The position numbers were made by a program, and so were the translations under genes. Of a stretch of 64,000 bases of DNA, positions 44,719 through 53,543 are shown in pieces. The notes beneath the pieces were generated by a model. That model was given only the letters and a program-made list of their open reading frames with translations, was not told the origin of the DNA and searched no databases. Position 1 is the first letter of the stretch. Each line of letters begins with the position of its first letter. This DNA is from Pseudomonas quebecensis. GTDB lineage: Bacteria; Pseudomonadota; Gammaproteobacteria; Pseudomonadales; Pseudomonadaceae. Location: the NCBI RefSeq assembly GCF_026410085.1, contig NZ_CP112866.1, positions 930,001 through 994,000 of the forward strand, given 5' to 3'.

Positions 44719-46065
44719 TCAGCCGGCGGGTGTGACAACCCCGGGTTGCAGCGGCAGGTCGAGGCTGGCGATAAAGCCGCCGGTCGGGTGATTGGCCAGC
44801 TCCAGGCTGCCGCCGTGGCGTTCCGCCGCTCGCCGTGCGATCGCCAGGCCCAGCCCGTGGCCCTGGGCGGTCTGGCCTGGGGCGCGGTAGAACGGCTCGC
44901 CCAGTTGGCTCAAGTGTTCGGCATCGACCCCGGGGCCGTGGTCGCGCACGCTGATCACAATGCGCTCACCCAGACGCTGGGCCTGTAATTCGATGGGCTG
45001 GCCCGCAGGGTTGAAGCGCTGGGCATTGCGCAGCAGGTTATCCACCGCCCGCTCGATCATGGTCGGCCAGCCCTTGAGGTGCAGGTCGGCGTCGGTGGTC
45101 AGGCGCACCACTTGGTCGGGTGCGCTGAGCTGGGCGTCTTTTTGCAAGGTTTTGAGCAACGTGTTGAGGTCCACCTCTTCGGCGCTGGCGTTGTCGGCGT
45201 CAACGCGGGCCAATACCAGAATCTCGCTGATCAGCGCCTCCAGGCGGTCGCATTCGCGCGTCAGGCGCGGCCAGAGTCGCTCGCGTTCTTCGGGGCTGGC
45301 GCGTTCGGCCAGGGCCAGGGCGATACGCAGACGCGCCAGGGGCGAGCGCAGTTCGTGGGACACGTCGCGCAACAACTGGCGCTGGCTGCCGATCAGGCTT
45401 TGCAGGCGGGCGCCCATGCGGTTGAAGTCGGTGGCCAATACGCCGAATTCATCGCGCCGATTGGCCAGGCGCGCCAGGCTGTTCTGTTGGTAGGTGGCCT
45501 GGCCCAGGTCGTGTACCGCGCCGCGCAGGCGGCTGAGCGGACGGGTAATGGACAAGGTGACGAACAGGCTGAACAGCGTCAGCACCACCAGGGCGATGGC
45601 CAGGGCGCTCAAGGGCCAGGCCAGACTGCTGCGATGCCATTCGTCGAGTTCCGGATGAGGAATGCGGTAGATCAGCAAATAGGTGTCGCCGGTTTTGTCG
45701 CTGGTGTACTCGGCGGTCAGGCGGCGCCAGGGCAGGTGGCCGTCCTTGCTGTCGTTTTGCCGGGCTTCGAACGCCGCGGCGCGACGCGGAAAGGTGCCGC
45801 GCACCACCGGGTCGCCGCTTTCGTTCAGCACTTGCACATCAATGTGATACTGGCGCTTGCGTTGCTGCAGCAACTCCTGGGCCGCGTCCTCGCCCTGGGC
45901 CTCGTAGAGTTGGGTCCACTCCTGGGCCAGGTTGTTGAGGCCAGGGTGGCGGCTGAGAATCCATGCATCCTGATTGAGCATGTGCCCCAGCAGGATCGAC
46001 AAACCGGCAACCAGGGCGATGGCCAGCCAGAAACTCGCCAGGATCCGCCAGAACAATGAACGCAC
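44719..46065 (-). CDS. CpxA-like sensor histidine kinase
   Basis: A 448-aa inner-membrane kinase: TM1 about residues 7-29, periplasmic domain about 30-150, TM2 about 152-172, HAMP, HisKA with phospho-acceptor His in LLRDVSHELRSPLARLRIAL, and ATPase motifs DHGPGV and GHGLGLAIARRAAERHGG. A spy/cpxP-like gene lies just upstream, and the matching regulator gene is at 47880. GTG start. Confidence 0.9.
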   Translation of the reverse strand: MRSLFWRILASFWLAIALVAGLSILLGHMLNQDAWILSRHPGLNNLAQEWTQLYEAQGEDAAQELLQQRKRQYHIDVQVLNESGDPVVRGTFPRRAAAFEARQNDSKDGHLPWRRLTAEYTSDKTGDTYLLIYRIPHPELDEWHRSSLAWPLSALAIALVVLTLFSLFVTLSITRPLSRLRGAVHDLGQATYQQNSLARLANRRDEFGVLATDFNRMGARLQSLIGSQRQLLRDVSHELRSPLARLRIALALAERASPEERERLWPRLTRECDRLEALISEILVLARVDADNASAEEVDLNTLLKTLQKDAQLSAPDQVVRLTTDADLHLKGWPTMIERAVDNLLRNAQRFNPAGQPIELQAQRLGERIVISVRDHGPGVDAEHLSQLGEPFYRAPGQTAQGHGLGLAIARRAAERHGGSLELANHPTGGFIASLDLPLQPGVVTPAG

Positions 46066-46085
46066 AGGACACCCTCAAACAGGAA

Positions 46086-46116
46086 AAGCCCAGTGGCGTG
46101 GGCCACTGGGCTGGGA
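46086..46116 (-). terminator. Hairpin between spy-like gene and kinase gene
   Basis: AGCCCAGTGG cccacg CCACTGGGCT followed by TTTT on the minus strand. It probably ends most spy transcripts and lets a fraction read into the kinase gene. Confidence 0.75.
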
Positions 46117-46132
46117 GATTAACGCCAGAGCA

Positions 46133-46597
46133 TTATTGCGCTTTTTGCGGCTGTTGCGCTTTCCAGGCCTGGAATTGCTGCCACTCGGCCCGACGCTCGG
46201 CTTGTTTCTTGACGATCTCGTCGTACTTCTTCTGCTGGTCGGGCTTGAGCAGGTTACGGATATCGGCCTGGGTTTTCTGACGCCCGGCATCGATTTCATC
46301 CTGCATGGCTTTCTGGTCGGCGGCCGGGAGTTTGGCCAGGTACTTTTTGACCAGATCCTTGCGAGCGTGCCATTGATCGCCCATCAGCTTGCCGATCTGC
46401 TCACGCTGTTCTTTGCTCAGGTCCAGTTGGCTGAACGGACCGCCTTTGCCGCGCGGACCGTGTTCGCCGTGACCCGGGCCACCCATCATGTGGCCTTCAG
46501 GGCCGCCCATCGGGCCTGGTGTCGGGCCTTCCGGCATGGCCATGGCGACAGTGGGCAGGGCTGCGGCGAACATCAAAGCGATAAGGGTCTTGCGCAT
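46133..46597 (-). CDS. Spy/CpxP-family periplasmic protein
   Basis: A 154-aa secreted protein with signal peptide about residues 1-20 (VAMA cut), a Gly/Pro/Met/His-rich segment (about 21-55), and an LTxxQ-type helical domain (LSKEQREQIGKLMGDQWHARKD and LLKPDQQKKYDEI). Relatives are chaperones or stress sensors that restrain CpxA-type kinases. The Met/His-rich part hints at metal binding. Confidence 0.88.
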   Translation of the reverse strand: MRKTLIALMFAAALPTVAMAMPEGPTPGPMGGPEGHMMGGPGHGEHGPRGKGGPFSQLDLSKEQREQIGKLMGDQWHARKDLVKKYLAKLPAADQKAMQDEIDAGRQKTQADIRNLLKPDQQKKYDEIVKKQAERRAEWQQFQAWKAQQPQKAQ

Positions 46598-46937
46598 GGT
46601 GATTCTCCTGTCTGTATTCCGGTGAATCCGGATGTGAGTAGGTTACGCAGACCAAGGTCAGCGGCGGTCAGGTGTGGGTAAAGCTTCGGTAAAGAGCCAT
46701 ACGATGGGCGCTGACATAACTTAAGCGTGCTCTTTTGTAACAGCGCTGCCACGTTCGTCATGAATACGGGCATACTTCGGCGCCTTAGCTGTATGTATAT
46801 ACAGTTAAACTAAATATTGCAGGAACGAATGCTTGTACTTGTGTCAACTACAATTTGACGAGGGCTTGGCCCTATGCAACATTTGCCCTCAATTCAACCC
46901 ACCAAAATGTTGAGTTCTAAACTTATAAGGGAGGCGT
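46598..46937. other. Divergent region between spy-like gene and ImmA cassette
   Basis: 340 nt. The left part holds the CpxR-like box; the right part (46780-46930) is clearly AT-richer than the flanks, which fits an acquired cassette. No gene is seen. Confidence 0.6.
46678..46693 (+). promoter_or_regulatory. CpxR-like box upstream of the spy-like gene
   Basis: GTAAAGCTTCGGTAAA, two GTAAA half sites with a 6-nt spacer. The enterobacterial CpxR consensus is GTAAA-N(4-8)-GTAAA. It lies about 80 nt before the spy-like gene. Confidence 0.65.
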
Positions 46938-47420
46938 ATGGAGTACAGAACTGCAGACGACGTCCTGCGCGCTCACTGGGATGGTCGCTTGCCGGTAAGT
47001 CCAAAGAACATTGCCGAGGCGATGGGAATAGAAGTTGAGGCGCTTACCCCGGATGAGCCCGAAAAGTGGCGTGCCACTGAAAGCGGGCATTATTCTTTTC
47101 GCGGTGGCAACCCGCTGATTACCTATAACTTCATGGACGCTCCGGTCAGGCAACGTTTCACTATTGCGCATGAGATCGGCCACCACGTATATGGCGACCT
47201 GGACGCGCCGCGAGACACCTCGGAGCAGTTCAGCGCCAAGTCGCGGGACCCCAGGGAAGTGGCGGCCAACCGCTTTGCCGCAGCGCTCCTGATGCCGGCG
47301 GCATTGGTCAAACATATGGTCATTGAGCAGCGAATCACCGATATCGCAAAGTTGGCCAGTGCGTTCGGGGTCTCTACGGCTGCGATGGAGTTCCGGCTCA
47401 AGGCGATTGGGCTTTTATGA
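46938..47420 (+). CDS. ImmA/IrrE-family metallopeptidase
   Basis: A 160-aa zinc peptidase. HExxH at residues 78-82 in RFTIAHEIGHHVYGD, and a likely third ligand Glu in REVAANRFAAALLMP. IrrE/ImmA proteins cleave repressors, for example ImmR or DdrO, in stress and mobile-element control. No repressor gene is adjacent, which is unusual. AAGGGAGG precedes the ATG. The stop overlaps the next start (ATGA). Confidence 0.88.
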   Translation: MEYRTADDVLRAHWDGRLPVSPKNIAEAMGIEVEALTPDEPEKWRATESGHYSFRGGNPLITYNFMDAPVRQRFTIAHEIGHHVYGDLDAPRDTSEQFSAKSRDPREVAANRFAAALLMPAALVKHMVIEQRITDIAKLASAFGVSTAAMEFRLKAIGLL

Positions 47421-47833
47421 TTGATAGCAGCGACGATCTGTCTGGCGGCGAGGCTGATAATCCTGGCCTGATCAGTGACTATTTGAGAAGAGAAGCCTGG
47501 CGGTTCAGGTGGGAAAAGCGCCTGACCAATGTGACTGTCGCGTTAATCCTATTGTTTTACCTGGCGCTGCTGGGCTTCGTCTTTCTTGGGAATATTCGAA
47601 TCTCAGCCGGTGTCTGGTATTTCTTCGCCGCCGTTCGCCCGCACAGCGCGGGAGATATTCCGATCATCGTGTCCCTCTCTACAGTGCCTACGCTGCTGCT
47701 TATTGCACTGTTGCGCTATTTCCATCATCGGCCCAAAGCTGACCAGGATGATTTACAGGCACCGTTGCCCATCAGCGTCGAGGCTGCCAAGGCAATAATA
47801 AAAGCTACTACGGACGCGATGAAAAACAATTGA
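47417..47833 (+). CDS. Membrane protein coupled to the ImmA-like gene
   Basis: A 138-aa protein that I do not recognise. An acidic N-terminus is followed by two TM helices (about residues 40-60 and 80-102), then an RYFHHRPK stop-transfer and a hydrophilic tail with SVEAAKAIIKATTDAM. It overlaps the ImmA-like gene by 4 nt, so the products are probably made together and may form a complex. Confidence 0.8.
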   Translation: MIDSSDDLSGGEADNPGLISDYLRREAWRFRWEKRLTNVTVALILLFYLALLGFVFLGNIRISAGVWYFFAAVRPHSAGDIPIIVSLSTVPTLLLIALLRYFHHRPKADQDDLQAPLPISVEAAKAIIKATTDAMKNN

Positions 47834-47851
47834 GATGAACAGTGAGTAAAT

Positions 47852-47876
47852 GCCCGGCCAACATGCCGGGCTTTTT
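47852..47876. terminator. Terminator after the ImmA/membrane-protein pair
   Basis: Stem GCCCGGC caacat GCCGGGC followed by TTTTT, just before the end of the convergent response-regulator gene. Confidence 0.85.
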
Positions 47877-47879
47877 AAT

Positions 47880-48557
47880 CTACAGGCTGTAGTAATAGCC
47901 ACGGCTGCGCAATGCCACGATGCGTGGCCGGCCATCAGGGTGCGGGCCGATCTTTTTGCGCAGGTTGCTCACGTGCATATCCAGGCTGCGGTCGTACAGG
48001 GTGAGCTTGCGGCCCAGGGCGATCTGCGCCAGTTCCTGTTTGTCCAACGGCTCGCCGGGCTGGCGAAGCAGGGCTTCGAGCAGGCGGCTCTCGGAAACGG
48101 TGAGGGTGAATTCCTGTTCATCGATGCTGACCACGCCGCGTACCGGGCTGAAACACAGGTCGCCCAGTTCGAGCTGGGTCGACACGGCGGCCGGGTGACT
48201 GCGGCGCAGCACGGCGCGCAGGCGTGCAGTCAGTTCCCGAGGGTCGCAGGGTTTGGCCAGATAATCATCGGCGCCCAGCTCCAGGCCGAGGATGCGGTCC
48301 AGCGGTTCGCCACGCGCCGAAAGCATCAGCACCGGCAACTCCGGGTGGTCGGTGCGTAACTGCTTGAGCAACTCCAGGCCGCTGCCGTCGGGCAGCATCA
48401 CGTCCAGCACCACGGCAGCCGGGGCGCTGTCGGCCAAGGCCTTGCGCGCACTCAGGCCATCGTGACACGCACGCACCTGGAAGCCTTCCTGGCTCAACCA
48501 ACTGGTCAGCAGCTCGCAGAGCTCCTGGTCATCATCTATCAGTAACAGCTCGCTCAT
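47880..48557 (-). CDS. CpxR-like OmpR-family response regulator
   Basis: A 225-aa regulator. Receiver domain 1-118 with phospho-acceptor Asp in VVLDVMLPDGSGL, and a C-terminal winged helix (about 130-225: LDKQELAQIALGRKLTLYDRSLDMHVSNLRKKIG). It probably pairs with the kinase at 44719, whose gene is separated from it by the ImmA cassette. It starts 7 nt after the gene at 48565. Confidence 0.92.
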   Translation of the reverse strand: MSELLLIDDDQELCELLTSWLSQEGFQVRACHDGLSARKALADSAPAAVVLDVMLPDGSGLELLKQLRTDHPELPVLMLSARGEPLDRILGLELGADDYLAKPCDPRELTARLRAVLRRSHPAAVSTQLELGDLCFSPVRGVVSIDEQEFTLTVSESRLLEALLRQPGEPLDKQELAQIALGRKLTLYDRSLDMHVSNLRKKIGPHPDGRPRIVALRSRGYYYSL

Positions 48558-48564
48558 GACTCAC

Positions 48565-48972
48565 TCAATTTAGCCATTGTCGACGACGCCGGTGCCCGCC
48601 GCTGGCGAAGATCCCGCACAACAGGGCAATCAGAGCGACGGCGCCGCCGGTGACAAACCACTGTTGTTGCTCGGTCAGCCATCGGGTCAAGCCGCCGCCC
48701 TGTGCGTCTTTGAGTTGCTGGGCCAGGCGTTGGTTCTCTTGGCGAAGGCGGCTCAGTTGGGCGCTTTCGCGGGTCGCATCGGCGCTTTGCAGTTGCTTGC
48801 TCAGTTCTTCACGCTGCCGTTCGCTGTCTTTCAAGCGTTGCTGCAACTCGGTGATCTGGGCGCCGGCACTCAAGGACAAAGGCGTGGAGCCGCCGGTGTT
48901 TGAGGGGTCTTCCGCGTGGGCCTTGGCCCCGATCATTAACACTGCCAACAGACACAACTGACGTAAGCGCAT
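48565..48972 (-). CDS. Secreted/anchored coiled-coil protein
   Basis: A 135-aa protein with signal peptide about residues 1-20 (KAHA cut), a coiled coil about 40-90, one TM helix about 106-126, and the basic end GGHRRRRQWLN. The layout resembles the C-terminal half of the YgiM/TIGR04211 type (SH3-coil-TM) without the SH3 domain. ATG 48972 has CAGGAG upstream. It lies in an operon with the response regulator. Function unknown. Confidence 0.75.
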   Translation of the reverse strand: MRLRQLCLLAVLMIGAKAHAEDPSNTGGSTPLSLSAGAQITELQQRLKDSERQREELSKQLQSADATRESAQLSRLRQENQRLAQQLKDAQGGGLTRWLTEQQQWFVTGGAVALIALLCGIFASGGHRRRRQWLN

Positions 48973-49045
48973 CGGAACTCCTGATTCCACACGAATATTC
49001 AGAAAGTTGTCGGCAGGTTACCGGGAATAATGAGCAATTAGGAGT

Positions 49046-49070
49046 GTGCCGAACGCAATAGGTTCGGCAC
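49046..49070. terminator. Hairpin downstream of yciI-like gene
   Basis: Perfect 9-bp stem GTGCCGAAC / GTTCGGCAC with a 7-nt loop. There is no T-run on the minus side, so termination is likely but not certain. Confidence 0.55.
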
Positions 49071-49079
49071 GCCTGCAGG

Positions 49080-49379
49080 TTAAGGCAGGACTTGCTTGAA
49101 AGGCTTGATCACCACGCTGTCATAGACGCCCGCCGCGACGTATGGGTCGGCGTCGGCCCAGGCCCTGGCTTCAGCCAGGGTTGGGAACTCGGCGACGATC
49201 AGGCTGCCGGTAAAACCGGCCTCGCCTGGGTCATTGCTCTCGATGGCCGGGTGCGGGCCGGCCAGCACCATACGCCCTTCGGCCTGCAGTTGCTTGAGGC
49301 GTTCGACATGGGCCGGGCGCACGGACATGCGTTTTTCCAGGGAGTGGGCAACATCGGTGGCAATGATGGCGTAGAGCAT
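49080..49379 (-). CDS. YciI-family protein
   Basis: A 99-aa ferredoxin-like protein (start [10 protein letters not shown]; conserved His/Asp in [12 protein letters not shown] and [11 protein letters not shown]). E. coli YciI has weak hydrolytic activity on aryl/chloro compounds; the cellular role is unknown. It lies 1 nt after yciB, so the two are co-transcribed. Confidence 0.92.
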   Translation of the reverse strand: MLYAIIATDVAHSLEKRMSVRPAHVERLKQLQAEGRMVLAGPHPAIESNDPGEAGFTGSLIVAEFPTLAEARAWADADPYVAAGVYDSVVIKPFKQVLP

Positions 49380-49380
49380 G

Positions 49381-49977
49381 TCAGTCCTCGGTTTTCGGCG
49401 TGGTGGGGTCGGTGTCATGCAGATGGCGCGACAGGTAGATGCCCTGGCCGATCAGGAACAGCACGGTCATGCCCAGGCTGCCGAACACTTTGAAGTCGAC
49501 CCAGTAATCCTGGAATGTGAAGGCCACAAACAGGTTGGCGGCCCCACAGAAGATGAAAAACGCAATCCACGCCACGTTCAAGCGGGTCCAGACCGGCTCC
49601 GGCAGGGTCAGCGCATGGCCCATGATCCGCTTGATCAGCAGCCGATCGCCGATGAAGTGGCTGCCGATGAACGCCAGGGCGAACAGCCAATTCACCACCG
49701 GGGCTTTCCATTTCAAGAAGGTTTCGCTGTGGAACGCCAGGGTCAGGCTGCCGAAGACCAGGCACGCGACCAGGGTCAGCCATTGGCTTTTTTCCAGTTT
49801 GCGCTGGGAGATGAAGAGGGCGCCGTAGACCACAATGGAGCTGATGATCAGTACTGCGGTGGCGCTGTAGATGCCTCCGACGGTCAGCTCATGGCCGGCG
49901 ATATCGATGACCCTGGGGTCGAGTTTGTAAACGATGAAAAACAGCAACAGCGGGATGAAGTCGATGAATTGTTTCAC
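49381..49977 (-). CDS. yciB: Septation protein A / YciB inner-membrane protein
   Basis: A 198-aa inner-membrane protein of the IspZ/YciB family with five to six TM segments and the motifs [14 protein letters not shown] and [19 protein letters not shown]. It is involved in cell envelope/septation. GTG 49977 gives the family start MKQFIDF. Confidence 0.92.
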   Translation of the reverse strand: MKQFIDFIPLLLFFIVYKLDPRVIDIAGHELTVGGIYSATAVLIISSIVVYGALFISQRKLEKSQWLTLVACLVFGSLTLAFHSETFLKWKAPVVNWLFALAFIGSHFIGDRLLIKRIMGHALTLPEPVWTRLNVAWIAFFIFCGAANLFVAFTFQDYWVDFKVFGSLGMTVLFLIGQGIYLSRHLHDTDPTTPKTED

Positions 49978-50064
49978 AGTAAGAGCCAGAAGCTGGATGT
50001 GTCGGCATAATAACAAACATCCTTGGCAGCGAAAGCGCCACCTGACTTGAGGTTACACACCCCC

Positions 50065-50928
50065 GTGAATGTTGATTTGCACTGCCACAGCACGGCCTCC
50101 GACGGCGCCCTGGCGCCCGCGGTACTGGTTGCGCGGGCATATGAGCACGGGGTGCGAGTCCTGGCGTTGACCGACCACGACACCCTTGAAGGCCTCGACG
50201 AAGCCCGCGCGGCGGCCCAGGCCCTGGGCATGCAACTGGTCAACGGCGTGGAATTGTCCTGCACCTGGGGTGGCGCCACTATTCATGTACTGGGCTACGG
50301 TTTCGATCAGCAGGCCGCGCCGCTGGTCAAGGCCATCGCCGATTTGCACGATGGGCGCTGGCTGCGGTCCGAAGAAATAAGCCGCAAGCTCAGCCTTAAA
50401 GGCATGCCTAACGCCCTCGACGGTGCGCGAGCCATCCAGCAGGAACTGGGCGACAGCGGCAACGCACCGGCCCGTCCGCATTTTGCCGACTGGATGGTGC
50501 GCGAAGGGTTTGTGCGAGACCGGGCCGAAGCTTTTCGTAAATGGCTGGGCGCCGGTAAGCTGGGTGACGTCAAGCAACACTGGCCAACCCTGGAGGACAC
50601 CGTCGACACCCTGCGGGCCTCCGGTGCCTGGGTCAGCCTGGCGCATCCCTGGCATTATGATTTCACCCGCAGCAAACGTCGCAAACTGATTGGCGACTAT
50701 ATTGGAGCGGGAGGCCACGCCATCGAAGTGGTCAACGGGCATCAACCCGCCGAACAGGTCGGCAGCCTGGCGATTCTTGCCCGCGAATTTGGTCTGCTGG
50801 TCAGTGCCGGCAGTGATTTTCATGGCCCAGGCGGCTGGTCCGAGATTGGCGAATATCGGCCCGTCCCGGAAGATTTGCCGCTCTTGTGGGGGCGATTCAA
50901 GCATGACCCCATTATTGCCACCGTCTGA
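50065..50928 (+). CDS. PHP-domain phosphoesterase (RNase AM / YciV)
   Basis: A 287-aa PHP metalloenzyme. Metal ligands are in VDLHCHSTASDG, LALTDHDTLEG, VNGVELSC and SAGSDFHGPGGWSE. E. coli YciV (RNase AM) trims RNA 5' ends and hydrolyses 3',5'-bisphosphates. GTG 50065 gives the normal start (MNVDLHCH). Divergent from yciB, and the first gene of a plus-strand run to rluB. Confidence 0.92.
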   Translation: MNVDLHCHSTASDGALAPAVLVARAYEHGVRVLALTDHDTLEGLDEARAAAQALGMQLVNGVELSCTWGGATIHVLGYGFDQQAAPLVKAIADLHDGRWLRSEEISRKLSLKGMPNALDGARAIQQELGDSGNAPARPHFADWMVREGFVRDRAEAFRKWLGAGKLGDVKQHWPTLEDTVDTLRASGAWVSLAHPWHYDFTRSKRRKLIGDYIGAGGHAIEVVNGHQPAEQVGSLAILAREFGLLVSAGSDFHGPGGWSEIGEYRPVPEDLPLLWGRFKHDPIIATV

Positions 50929-50941
50929 ACAGGTAGAGCAC

Positions 50942-51571
50942 GTGAGTCAATTCTTCCAGATTCATCCGGAAAACCCCCAGCCACGCCTGATTAAACAGGC
51001 CGTGGAGATCATTCGCGCCGGCGGCGTAGTGATCTATCCAACGGATTCGTCCTACGCGATCGGTTGCCAGATCGGCGACAAAAGCGCAGTCGAGCGTGTC
51101 AGACGCCTGCGTCAGCTGGACGACAAGCACAACTTTGCGCTGATCTGCAGCGACCTGTCCCAACTGGGCCTGTTCGCCAAGGTCGATACCGGCACGTTTC
51201 GACTGCTCAAGGCGCACACGCCGGGGCCTTACACCTTTATTCTCAACGCTACCCGCGAAGTGCCGCGCCTGCTGCTGCACCCCAAGAAGCGCACCATCGG
51301 CCTGCGCGTGCCGGAACATCCGATTGCCCTGGCGCTGCTGGCCGAGCTGGGGGAGCCACTGATGAGCGTATCGCTGATCATGCCCGGTGAGACCGAGCCG
51401 CTGGAAGATCCGTACGAGATGCGTCAGCTCCTGGAAAAACAGGTGGACCTGATCATCGACGGCGGTTTCGGCGGCGCCAAGGCGTCCACCGTGATCAATC
51501 TGGCAGACGGCGAGCCGGAAGTGATCCGGATCGGCTGCGGCGACCCCGCGCCCTTCATGGCCGAGGCCTGA
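50942..51571 (+). CDS. Sua5/YciO/YrdC-family protein (YciO type)
   Basis: A 209-aa YrdC-fold protein with the nucleotide-binding groove VIYPTDSSYAIGC and KRTIGLRVPEHP. Sua5/YrdC makes threonylcarbamoyl-AMP for the t6A tRNA base; the YciO branch has weak or unclear activity. Start GTG 50942 (MSQFFQIHPEN); an in-frame ATG at 50903 overlaps the PHP gene and is less likely. Confidence 0.9.
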   Translation: MSQFFQIHPENPQPRLIKQAVEIIRAGGVVIYPTDSSYAIGCQIGDKSAVERVRRLRQLDDKHNFALICSDLSQLGLFAKVDTGTFRLLKAHTPGPYTFILNATREVPRLLLHPKKRTIGLRVPEHPIALALLAELGEPLMSVSLIMPGETEPLEDPYEMRQLLEKQVDLIIDGGFGGAKASTVINLADGEPEVIRIGCGDPAPFMAEA

Positions 51572-52390
51572 ATGTCGGCCGTGGAAACCGTCGATCCCCA
51601 GGCAGGCGCCCAGCAGGAACTGCCGTTCGCCATGGTCTACGGCCAGGCGGTCATGGAAATGCCGCTGGACCTGTACATCCCGCCGGATGCGCTGGAAGTG
51701 TTCCTGGAAGCGTTCGAAGGCCCGCTGGACTTGCTGCTGTACCTGATTCGCAAGCAGAACATTAATATTCTCGATATCCCCGTGGCGGAAATCACCCGCC
51801 AGTACATGGGCTATGTCGAGCTGATGCAGTCGGTGCGCCTGGAACTGGCGGCCGAGTACCTGGTGATGGCCGCCATGCTCGCCGAGATCAAATCGCGCAT
51901 GTTGCTGCCGCGTTCGGAGACAGTGGAGGCCGAAGAGGATGACCCGCGCGCCGAACTGATCCGACGTCTGCAGGAGTACGAACGCTTCAAGGCCGCCGCC
52001 GAGGGCATCGACGGTTTGAGCCGCGTCGGCCGCGACGTGGTGGTGCCCAAGCTCGACGCACCCGAGGCCCGCGCGCGCAAGCTGTTGCCGGACGTGAGCC
52101 TGGAGGAATTGCTGATGTCCATGGCCGAGGTGCTGCGCCGTGGCGACATGTTTGAAAGCCACCAGGTCAGCCGCGAAGCGCTGTCTACCCGCGAACGCAT
52201 GAGCGATGTGCTGGAACGCCTTAAAGGCGGCGGTTTCGTGCCGTTTGTCGAGCTGTTCACCGCTGAAGAAGGGCGCCTGGGGGTGGTGGTGACCTTTATG
52301 GCGATCCTTGAACTGGTCAAGGAGTCCTTGGTCGAGCTGGTCCAGAATGAGCCTTTTGCGGCTATCCACGTGCGGGCGCGAGCCGAATAA
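51572..52390 (+). CDS. scpA: Segregation and condensation protein A
   Basis: A 272-aa kleisin that bridges SMC heads with ScpB for chromosome organisation. The family N-terminal helix FLEAFEGPLDLLLYLIRKQNINILDIP starts about residue 45; the C-terminal winged helix lies about 200-260. The first 40 residues are variable. It directly follows the YciO-type gene. Confidence 0.95.
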   Translation: MSAVETVDPQAGAQQELPFAMVYGQAVMEMPLDLYIPPDALEVFLEAFEGPLDLLLYLIRKQNINILDIPVAEITRQYMGYVELMQSVRLELAAEYLVMAAMLAEIKSRMLLPRSETVEAEEDDPRAELIRRLQEYERFKAAAEGIDGLSRVGRDVVVPKLDAPEARARKLLPDVSLEELLMSMAEVLRRGDMFESHQVSREALSTRERMSDVLERLKGGGFVPFVELFTAEEGRLGVVVTFMAILELVKESLVELVQNEPFAAIHVRARAE

Positions 52391-52402
52391 AGAGCTGAAA
52401 CG

Positions 52403-53317
52403 ATGAATCTGACTGAACCCCGCGAACTGGCGCCGCTGCTGGAGGCTTTTCTCCTGGCCTCGGGTAAGCCGCAGTCCCTGGAGCGCCTGTTCGAACTGTT
52501 TGAAGAGGCCGAACGCCCCGAGCCGCCGGTGTTCAAGAAGGCCCTGGAAATTCTGCGCAAATCCTGCGACGGCCGGGCCTTTGAACTGCGCGAAGTGGCG
52601 TCGGGTTATCGCCTGCAGATCCGTGAGAAATTTTCCCCCTGGGTTGGCCGATTGTGGGAAGAGCGCCCGCAGCGCTACTCGCGGGCGATGCTGGAAACCA
52701 TGGCGTTGATCGCCTATCGGCAGCCGATTACCCGTGGCGAGATCGAGGATGTGCGCGGCGTGGCAGTCAACAGCCATATCGTCAAGACATTGCTGGAGCG
52801 TGAGTGGATTCGCATCGTCGGCTACCGCGACGTACCGGGAAAACCGGCGATGTTCGCCACCACCAAGGTGTTCCTGGACCATTTCAACCTGAAGAATCTC
52901 GACGACCTTCCGCCGCTTGCCGAATTGCGCGAAATGGAGGCCGAACCGGTTCTGGATTTCGACGACGCACCGGTGCCCGCGAGTTTGCAGGAACTGGCCG
53001 ATGCCACGGCCGAGCCGGAAGAGCCGAAGGACGAGACCAGTTTCCATACCTTGCTGCTGGAACTGGACGACATGGAGCAGGGCATCAAGACCGACTTTGA
53101 TGATTTGCTGCGTGATGGGGCGGCCGAGCCGGAAACCCGGATGAGCGTGGAGGTCGAGCCTGAACCTGAGGAAGATATCCTCGGCGTGGCCCAAGCCCGT
53201 GAAAAACTCCTGGCCGCCGTCGCCGCCCTCGAACAGCCGCCCCTGAGCGACGAAGAAGACGAAGCCCGAGCCCTGGCCGAAGCCATCGAGAACGAACGCC
53301 ACCAGCTCGAAGACTGA
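52403..53317 (+). CDS. scpB: Segregation and condensation protein B
   Basis: A 304-aa protein with two winged helices (about residues 1-175: LEAFLLASGKPQSLERL and LETMALIAYRQPITRGEIEDVRG) and the family loop ALLERGWIR-like VKTLLEREWIRIVGYRDVPGKP. The C-terminal 110 residues are a long acidic tail absent from shorter ScpB proteins. It follows scpA by 12 nt. Confidence 0.95.
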   Translation: MNLTEPRELAPLLEAFLLASGKPQSLERLFELFEEAERPEPPVFKKALEILRKSCDGRAFELREVASGYRLQIREKFSPWVGRLWEERPQRYSRAMLETMALIAYRQPITRGEIEDVRGVAVNSHIVKTLLEREWIRIVGYRDVPGKPAMFATTKVFLDHFNLKNLDDLPPLAELREMEAEPVLDFDDAPVPASLQELADATAEPEEPKDETSFHTLLLELDDMEQGIKTDFDDLLRDGAAEPETRMSVEVEPEPEEDILGVAQAREKLLAAVAALEQPPLSDEEDEARALAEAIENERHQLED

Positions 53318-53324
53318 CACGGTC

Positions 53325-53353
53325 CAATGTGGGTGCAACCCCCTCCCGCATCG
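53325..53353. repeat. Degenerate REP sequence
   Basis: ATGTGGGTGCAACCCCCTCCCGCAT, a shortened copy of the REP motif after scpB. Confidence 0.6.
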
Positions 53354-53543
53354 GTTCTCTGGTGCTTTGGGCATCACCGGTCGGCGGAAAAGCAAATGAC
53401 CTGGCGCTAATCGACTAGTCTCTGATGCGCAATGCGCGCCATGCGCGTATGATTCGCGACCCTTTGCCGAGCTATTCGGCCAAAGCCCCGCTTTCAATAC
53501 CCTTCAGGCCACGCCTGAATCGACCCACCGGGAGGTGCTTAAG

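Noticed and set aside
50912..53497. Long minus-strand frame opposite yciO-type, scpA and scpB
   Set aside because: Three recognised plus-strand genes fill this region.
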